From: Udeniomyces pyricola
Lineage: Eukaryota; Basidiomycota; Tremellomycetes; Cystofilobasidiales; Mrakiaceae
Assembly: GCA_039545295.1 (NCBI GenBank)
Contig: BCIK01000025.1
Coordinates: 44,066 to 108,065 of the forward strand
Direction: 5' to 3'
Length of the DNA stretch: 64,000 nucleotides
The translations under genes and the position numbers were made by a program. Positions within the stretch are counted from its first letter, which is position 1, and each line of letters begins with the position of its first letter. The notes under the pieces were generated by a model. That model was not told the origin of the DNA. It saw only the letters and a program-made list of their open reading frames with translations, and searched no databases. Shown here piece after piece: positions 57,978-64,000 of this stretch.

Positions 57978-60516
57978 ATGACTTCCTCAACTCACCCAGC
58001 TCGCCCTCGGCTCTTCCTCCTCGATTATGGAGCAGGCGTGAGACCTCATTTCCTCTGGGCCGCCTCAACTTTTACACCCATCGCACCTGCCGCAGACCAA
58101 ACATCTAGCTCAACGCACGCGTTTTCGGTCTTGTCCTTCTTTCCTTCTGCCCATCCACCAGAACGTCCGGTCGCTGGCCAACTCGATCAAGAAACTTGGC
58201 TACGATTTTGAATGGATTCAATCTGAAGCTGACTTTGACAAAGCCGATGTGAGTCCTCACTTCATCTTAACCTACGTTCCCCTTGATCCGACAACACTAG
58301 CACATATGACCCCTAGAGGTCGTAAGTAAGAGTTGACTCGACCAGACAATTGACAAACCGCCGCCATCATGTATCTCAGTGCGGCCAAATGCGCGATGTT
58401 CAAATTTGATTTGCTGTTGGCTGACCGACCGATGCTGCGTGACTCCTACCGCGTTCATCAGAAACTCATCTTCCCCGGTGTTGGCGCCTTCCCCCAAGCA
58501 ATCGCCTCGCTTCATGCCAAAGGTCTCTTCTCCCCTCTCCAAAAATACCTTGCCTCGGGCCGACCCTACTTTGGCATCTGCATTGGCATGCAGGTTCTTT
58601 TCAACGGTTCGGATGAGGGTGAGCCCATTCCGGGTCTCGGGATCGTAGATGCCCGCGTCGAGCGGTTCAAGAGCTTCGACGCTGGCGGCAAGAAAGCCGT
58701 GCCTCACATGGGCTGGAACGAGGCTACCCCATTCGTGTCCTCCACGAGTCCGGACAACCAAGCTGCTTCCAACACCGACCACGTCGCTCAGCTCATCAAA
58801 GGCGGCGACACCTCGACATCGACCTCTGCTGCCGACAGCGAGATCGAGGATCTCTACTTTGTCCACTCCTACGCTGTCCCTTACCGACCGACTCCGACGC
58901 TGTCCTCTTGGACTCACACCACGACTCAGTATGGACAGGAAACCTTTGTCTCGTCGGTCCGACGGGGTAACATTCTTGGTTGCCAATTCCACCCAGAGAA
59001 GTCGGGTGAGGCCGGTCTTAAGGTCCTCTTGCGCTGGCTCGAGGCCCCGATTGAGGAGATCAGCGGCAACGCCACGAAAGCTCTCGGCGAGGCTAAGGAG
59101 CTCCCCCTCAAAGAGATCGATGGATTTACCAAGAGGATAGTCGCCTGTCTCGACGTCAGGGCCAACGACCAGGGTAAGTTCATGGTTTCTATGAGGTTGG
59201 CTTCACGTATCGGGCACCAAACTCATTGTCGCTTTTGTCCAAATCTTCTTCGGTCGTGCCCTGTCTAGGTGACCTCGTCGTTACCAAGGGTGATCAATAC
59301 GACGTGCGGGAGAAAAGTTCCGAAGCCTCGGGCTCGTCAGGCGATGTTCGAAACCTCGGCAAGCCTGTCGAACTTGCTCGACGATACTACGAATCCGGCG
59401 CCGATGAGTGAGTGATTGGAAGTTCCATCATCAGCGGCATGTGCGTCAACTGAACGGCCTGTTATCCATGTTACCCCCGAATATGACAGAGTCTGCTTCC
59501 TCAACATCACCTCATTCCGATCCTCGGCTCTTCTCGACCAGCCGATGTTGTCAGTCGTCGAGAAATCGGCCGAAACCATCTTTGTTCCGCTGACTGTCGG
59601 AGGAGGTATCAAGGACACCGTCGACCCGGATGGAACCCCAAGGAGTGCGCTCGAGGTTGCGGGAGCTTACTTCCGAGCCGGAGCTGACAAGGTTCGTTTT
59701 TCTCCTCTTCTTTGTTGCGAAATTGACACATTTTAACCTCTAAGCATTGTGAGGTAACCTTTTCTGACTAATCCTTGCCCGCTGTGTCTTAGGTCAGTAT
59801 CGGTTCCGATGCCGTTTTTGCCGTCCAGGATCTCCTTGCCCGGGAGGCCGCCTCGACCACCCCTGCTCTCACCGGTCTCACCGGCATTGAAACCATTTCC
59901 AAGGCCTACGGAAATCAAGCTGTCGTCGTCTCTATCGATCCCAGGCGAGTTTACGTTGATCCTTCCACCTCGGCTGCCTCACTCGGTCACCCCATCATCC
60001 TCGGGTCTCAAGCCAAGGGCAATGTCACCGAATTGGAACGAAGTCAAGCGTGGTGGTACGCCTGCACTGTCATGGGTGGTCGCGAAACCTCGGATCTCGA
60101 CGTCGTTCAACTTGCCCAGGGCGTCGAACGACTCGGCGCTGGTGAGCTTCTGCTCAACTCGGTCGATCGGGACGGAAGTGGGCGAGGGTTTGATCTCGAC
60201 CTTGTTGAGATGGTCAGGAACTCGGTTGGAATCCCTGTCGTCGCGAGTTCTGGAGCGGGTAAGGTCGAGGACTTTGGGGAAGTCTTCAGGGAAACGCGTG
60301 TCGAAGCGGCTTTGGCGGCTGGAATCTTCCACAGAGAAGAGGTCCGAATTCAGGTGAGTCTTCCGCTTGTTTGAACACCTCTTATCTTGCTTGAAGATAG
60401 CTTGACTGATTCTCGTTGGTTGTTTTACCCAGGACGTCAAGTCGTATCTGTTGAAGGAGAAGATCTCTGCCCGAAGGGCACAAGATGTTGCGGGGTCGGT
60501 TGGCATTGCGGCATAG
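57978..60516 (+). CDS. HIS7: Imidazole glycerol phosphate synthase, fused glutaminase-cyclase
   Basis: Seven exons: 57978-58037, 58162-58248, 58462-59173, 59269-59407, 59490-59691, 59793-60353, 60433-60516, joining to 614 residues with all phases closing. The N-terminal glutamine amidotransferase half shows [27 protein letters not shown], the nucleophile Cys in YFGICIGMQ (about residue 89) and the His/Glu of [11 protein letters not shown]. The HisF-type cyclase barrel begins [20 protein letters not shown]. It continues with [52 protein letters not shown] and [10 protein letters not shown]. The enzyme makes imidazole glycerol phosphate and AICAR from PRFAR and glutamine, a step that joins histidine and purine synthesis in the cytosol. 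The two-domain fusion is normal for fungi. GAGTCAC elements upstream suggest general amino-acid control. Confidence 0.97.
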
Positions 60517-60801
60517 AATAGATCGGATTGGCATATATGATTTTATAAGAGGTTTCTTCAAAAACATTAAAGCTGGTGTCATCTCCTTGGCAGAGCGAGC
60601 CAGTCGATGGGCAGATGCTTGATTTTCAGAGTAATGCAATAGATAGGTAATTGACGACCAAAAAAGAGAACGTCACCAACATGGCTCCTCACGACGGGAG
60701 CTGCGGACGGGATCGGGTGACTTCGATCCCCCTTCCCCTCGATCAATCAGTTCCCATCGACCCAACACCTACTCGTTCCGCCACAGTCTTCGCTACACAT
60801 C

Positions 60802-61684
60802 ATGCCCTACCCTCTCACTCAAACAACCTCGAACTTGTTTTCCGCTGTCTCAACGCCTGGTCTCCATGTTCTCGGGTTTGGCTGGCTCTTTGGAGCAAAC
60901 GCCTTCCAGAGTTTTCTTGCCGGACCGATCGGTTATGGCGCCCTTCGCAAGTCCTCGTTCCCGTAGGCGTCTGTCGGGTACTGGTTCGACTCGTTATGCT
61001 GATCATACATCTTGACGTCTTTTGCTCTTATCTTGACAGCTCGTATCAACTTCCGAAACCTTCAACAACGGATTTTTCCAGCGTACTTTCTTTCGACCTC
61101 GGTCGTTTCGTCCGCCCTCCTCCTAACTCAGCTTTCGAACCATCCTCTTCGATCCTTTGGCGCCCTCTTTGACCTTTCTGATCCGGCCGGATTCCAAGCA
61201 TTGATCTTGACGGTTCATGCTGCCACGCATATCGGAAATTGGCTTGCTGTCGGGCCGTGGGCAACGAGGGTCATGAATCAACGTGAGCCTTACCTTCTCT
61301 CTCCTCTGTTTCGGAGCTTGATACTTCGACCGCCCAATATATGCTGCAAACGATGTCACGTTGACCAAAGGATCTTGTCATTTTCACATTCCCAGGGGCC
61401 CGGCTTGAGAGGGAAGAAGGCAAGGCTTCGACGGATGAGGATATCAGCGATGAGATGAAGATCCTCAACGCTCGCTTCATGCAAACCCACGGTCGTGAGT
61501 CTGCGACTCATATTTAGCGGTCCTTCTCTGTCGACCACTCTAGATTTTTTGAAAAGCTAATGTAGATGCTGCCCACGATCTTACTTCCATTGCGTGTGGC
61601 TTGTCAGTGTCGGCTGGTCTGAACACGATTGCATTGGCCGCGATCATGCTCCACGGCTTGTACATCGGTCGCTACGGAGCCTGA
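60802..61684 (+). CDS. TMEM205-like small membrane protein
   Basis: Four exons: 60802-60946, 61040-61282, 61396-61494, 61566-61684, joining to 201 residues. The sequence reads GLHVLGFGWLFGANAFQSFL, then ALPRINFRNLQQRIFPAYF, LILTVHAATHIGNWLAVGPW and a C-terminal membrane segment ending LHGLYIGRYGA. This matches the four-helix TMEM205-like family, whose conserved core is an ALPR-x-F-x-x-LQ-x-x-x-FP-x-YF loop. The function is unclear; human TMEM205 is linked to secretory vesicles and drug resistance. The first intron uses a GC donor (GCAAGT at 60947). The GT donors nearby at 60951 and 60963 give the wrong phase and destroy the conserved loop. It lies 285 bp after HIS7 on the same strand. Confidence 0.85.
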
Positions 61685-62462
61685 GTGCATGACCTGGATG
61701 ACCAGGGATTTCGAGCGATGTATGCGTGCTTGTGACGGCGATGAATACACTGGATATAAAGGAGCAGGATGCCAGCGAGTCGTAAGGATGTTCTGCTAGA
61801 GTGTGGCAACGTCGACGACGTATATGTATTTAACGTACGGAGAAATGATGTGTTAGTCGGCGTCGATGGACGGACAAACACTGGAGATGCTAGCGGATTA
61901 TATGATGACAATGAAAATGATTGATGATCTAGCGACGCATAGGATTTATACCTTGTACGTTGGACGTGTGTACGTTGATCGGCAGCGTTATGACATGATA
62001 TATATCATATATGATGTACGTATATATATTGTATAATACATTTCTGTCGATCGGACGGTCATGATCAGACAAGAGTCGAACGTCGAACGTCATGTCATGT
62101 CACACCTAACTTACAATCTCAAGCGTCAACGCGCCAACGTCCAACGCGCCAATTACTGCCTCCTTGTACGACAGTTATTTCGCCGAGCAGCCCCCGAGCC
62201 TCGCTCACTGACTATACTACACCAAGTCGACCACGTTTATCCGCTCCATCCTCTACCCCTATCCATCAGCCGAACGTCTTTCTCGTTCGTGTTCAGTCCC
62301 ATAGCCATCGCCCGACTCAACCAAATCCATTCCAAAAGCATACTCGCCGGATCGCGCGTTCTGGCTTACCAATCGACGAACCAATCGGACCCCACCCATC
62401 CCTTCAGTTTCTTGCCCTTGTAATCAGGACCCTCTCCCCCCGAACATATCCGTTCGCGTTGC
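61685..62462. other. Spacer upstream of the probable CSL gene
   Basis: The first 350 bases are AT-rich with nested palindromic TATATA/CATATATG sequence (about 61995-62040). Then come repeated CGAACGTC and ATGTCATGTCA motifs (62075-62105), two AACGCGCCAA sites, and a CT-rich leader (62190-62450). No separate gene is supported. Confidence 0.55.
62128..62152 (+). promoter_or_regulatory. Pair of AACGCGCCAA sites (E2F/MBF-like)
   Basis: Two exact copies lie at 62128-62137 and 62143-62152, about 310-335 bp before the proposed start codon of the transcription factor gene. The reverse complement TTGGCGCGTT resembles E2F sites and the fungal MBF/MCB class (ACGCG core). Function is inferred from motif similarity only. 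Confidence 0.35.
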
Positions 62463-64000
62463 ATGCACAGATACAATCATAACACCTGCAAGGGCAAAGA
62501 GGGATGCGGCCCCCTCGATGATCTCACCAACGACGTGAGTGACAGACCTGAAGCAACCGAATCAATCCGATGACGCGTAATTCAAGGCGCGCAGGGCCGG
62601 GGGGGGGGGGGGAAGGAGGAAGCAGTTTCATAGGCGAAAGCAAACGATGAAGCTCACCACGCTATCACGTTGGATCCCGTTTGCATTTGGTCATTAGGCT
62701 CACACGATCCAGGAGGAATCTTTGCCGTACAGTCATCAAGTTCAGGCAGGCCAGTATGTTGAGTCTCAATCGGCAGGATACTGTCCTTATGAAGTAAGTC
62801 CGACGTCGGGTGTCTTTACATAGCTGAGCGAGGCTCTCAAACCGCTTGCTGGTCCCTGACATCGGCTCTGATATTCGACATGTTATCCTCAATTTCTCGC
62901 TCTCAATATCTAGTCGTCACTGAATTACTATCCTCAGCAGGATTCGTATGCCATCACTAGCCGCGACGCGACGGGCGATCTTGGACGCGACGCGCTTGAC
63001 GCCACTTTGCTTCCCCAGGATGTCTCAAGTTATCCCTCCTATACCTCAGATATCCCCAACCCCCAAACACGCTCCTACTCCTACTCCCAATTTGATCTCT
63101 TGCCTTCGTCTTCTTCCCAACACTTTTCTCCTGCGGAACTCTCCGTTTCTGGTCCGCTTCCGGACGATTCGCTGTTCTCGCATATGCCCGATCAGGCCTA
63201 CTCACACCAACATCCTCCTTCACTCGACGCGCACGGTCCATCCACTACTTACCAAACCTTCTACTCACAACAACCTGTCGATTATTCCGATGCCACATCA
63301 CCTAATCAGGACGAGGCGTTTGGTCTATGGCTCGCCAGCCAGATCGATGCCCAACCTATACCTGATGACCCCGTTCCCTCAACGCTCGCATCACACATGT
63401 CACTTCCCATCGATCCGTACTACAACACTGGGCCACCGCAGTCTTCTCACCATACACCATCCTCTACTGAACCGTATGACCTCCAACAGCAGCAAACGCA
63501 ACTCCACAGCCACCTAACCTATGAATACAATTCTGCCTCGATTCAAGACTCATACATCCCTCTTGACCATCTCGATTCATACCCCTCCATGCCTGGCGCA
63601 TACATCTCACCATCAAGCCACTCTCAGTCCGACCACCAACCAAATTTCTCGACACGTTTGACACCTTCAGCAGCTCAGCTGCGAGGCCGACAGCTTAGAG
63701 AAGAGCATCGCATGACAGGCTCAATGAGGGTGGCGAGAGGGCTTCATCTTCCCATGGTGAACGAGAATTCACAAACGGATTCTCCAGAAAGAGAGGTCCT
63801 CTCGGATGATTCCAGAACGCTCTTGTTAGTCAAACGTGTGGGAGTTGGGAAAATGCAGCGAATGAAGGATGTCAAACTCATGCATCTCGTCGTTTGCATC
63901 ATGCTTTGCTAGACCCGACATCAAGAGGTTTCTTCTCTCCAAGGACCGATTTGCCGATGGGGAGCGAGCCATCATCATTGTCACGCCCAAAGTCGGACAA
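62463..64000 (+). CDS. Probable CSL-family (CBF/Su(H)/LAG-1) transcription factor, 3'-partial
   Basis: Four exons in the window: 62463-62534, 62698-62793, 62914-63824 and 63913 to the window end, all in phase (0, 0, 2). The N-terminal 360 residues are low-complexity, rich in Ser, Gln, Tyr, Pro and His (for example SSLNYYPQQDSYAITS and HTPSSTEPYDLQQQQ), as in activator regions. Exon 4 begins the conserved part, PDIKRFLLSKDRFADGERAI followed by IIVTPKVGQ. This resembles the start of the CSL DNA-binding region, where a GER...KVAQKSYG segment is expected. The window ends before the diagnostic residues, so identity is provisional. CSL proteins bind GTGRGAA-type sites; fungal members affect adhesion, cell division and lipid genes. 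The first intron (62535-62697) holds a G homopolymer. Confidence 0.6.
62599..62613. repeat. G homopolymer in the first intron of the probable CSL gene
   Basis: A run of about 14 G bases lies between a GTGAGT donor (62535) and the acceptor before 62698. Confidence 0.8.

Noticed and set aside
60651..61172. Long open frame across the first TMEM205-like intron
   Set aside because: It is not membrane-like, has poor codon use and conflicts with the conserved downstream frame. It is an overlap of leader, exon and intron in another frame.
1..64000. Biosynthetic cluster or mobile element
   Set aside because: The oxygenase, oxidase and glucosidase are separated by housekeeping genes and share no pathway logic. 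I saw no transposase, reverse transcriptase, terminal repeats or tRNA gene that I could support.

Overview
This window is nuclear DNA from a filamentous or dimorphic fungus, most likely a basidiomycete. Genes are dense, on both strands, and cut by many short introns (mostly about 45-150 bp) with very small exons. There are no operons and no ribosome-binding sites. Gene content (GH3 beta-glucosidase, GPI-anchored glyoxal oxidase, fused HIS7, single-gene cytoplasmic dynein heavy chain, probable CSL-type transcription factor) fits a basidiomycete. The dynein heavy chain is one continuous gene, unlike Ustilago maydis, where it is split in two. I cannot name the genus.

Layout. 2-1452 (+): C-terminal part of an ecdysoneless/SGT1-family protein, its frame broken by a 94-bp tandem duplication. 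2709-6760 (+): secreted GH3 beta-glucosidase, 14 exons. 7917-10436 (-): VIP36-like L-type lectin of the early secretory pathway, 11 exons. 11307-14813 (-): unidentified coiled-coil protein, 12 exons. 15715-19629 (-): large MIT-domain protein. 20484-22114 (-): membrane RING-CH (MARCH-type) E3 ubiquitin ligase. 22867-25736 (+): aquaporin, 15 exons. 27390-31271 (+): glyoxal oxidase, 13 exons. 32386-35546 (+): 2-oxoglutarate/Fe(II) oxygenase with an assembly gap in one intron. 36249-54070 (-): dynein heavy chain, 44 exons, about 4505 residues. 54567-57235 (-): helical-repeat, probably mitochondrial protein. 57978-60516 (+): HIS7. 60802-61684 (+): TMEM205-like membrane protein. 62463-64000 (+): 5' part of a probable CSL transcription factor, cut by the window end.

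I derived exon boundaries by hand from splice signals and reading-phase closure. Every complete model below closes to a whole number of codons. The genes are mostly independent housekeeping or secretory functions. The beta-glucosidase and glyoxal oxidase could both serve plant-polymer breakdown (sugar release and H2O2 supply). The lectin, RING-CH ligase and MIT protein all belong to membrane traffic.

The most interesting signals concern gene structure. Splice donors follow a loose GTNNGT rule. There are three GC-AG introns and several exons of 11-19 nt. The ecdysoneless-family gene carries a frame-breaking tandem duplication. Three copies of a Gcn4/Bas1-like element lie in front of HIS7.
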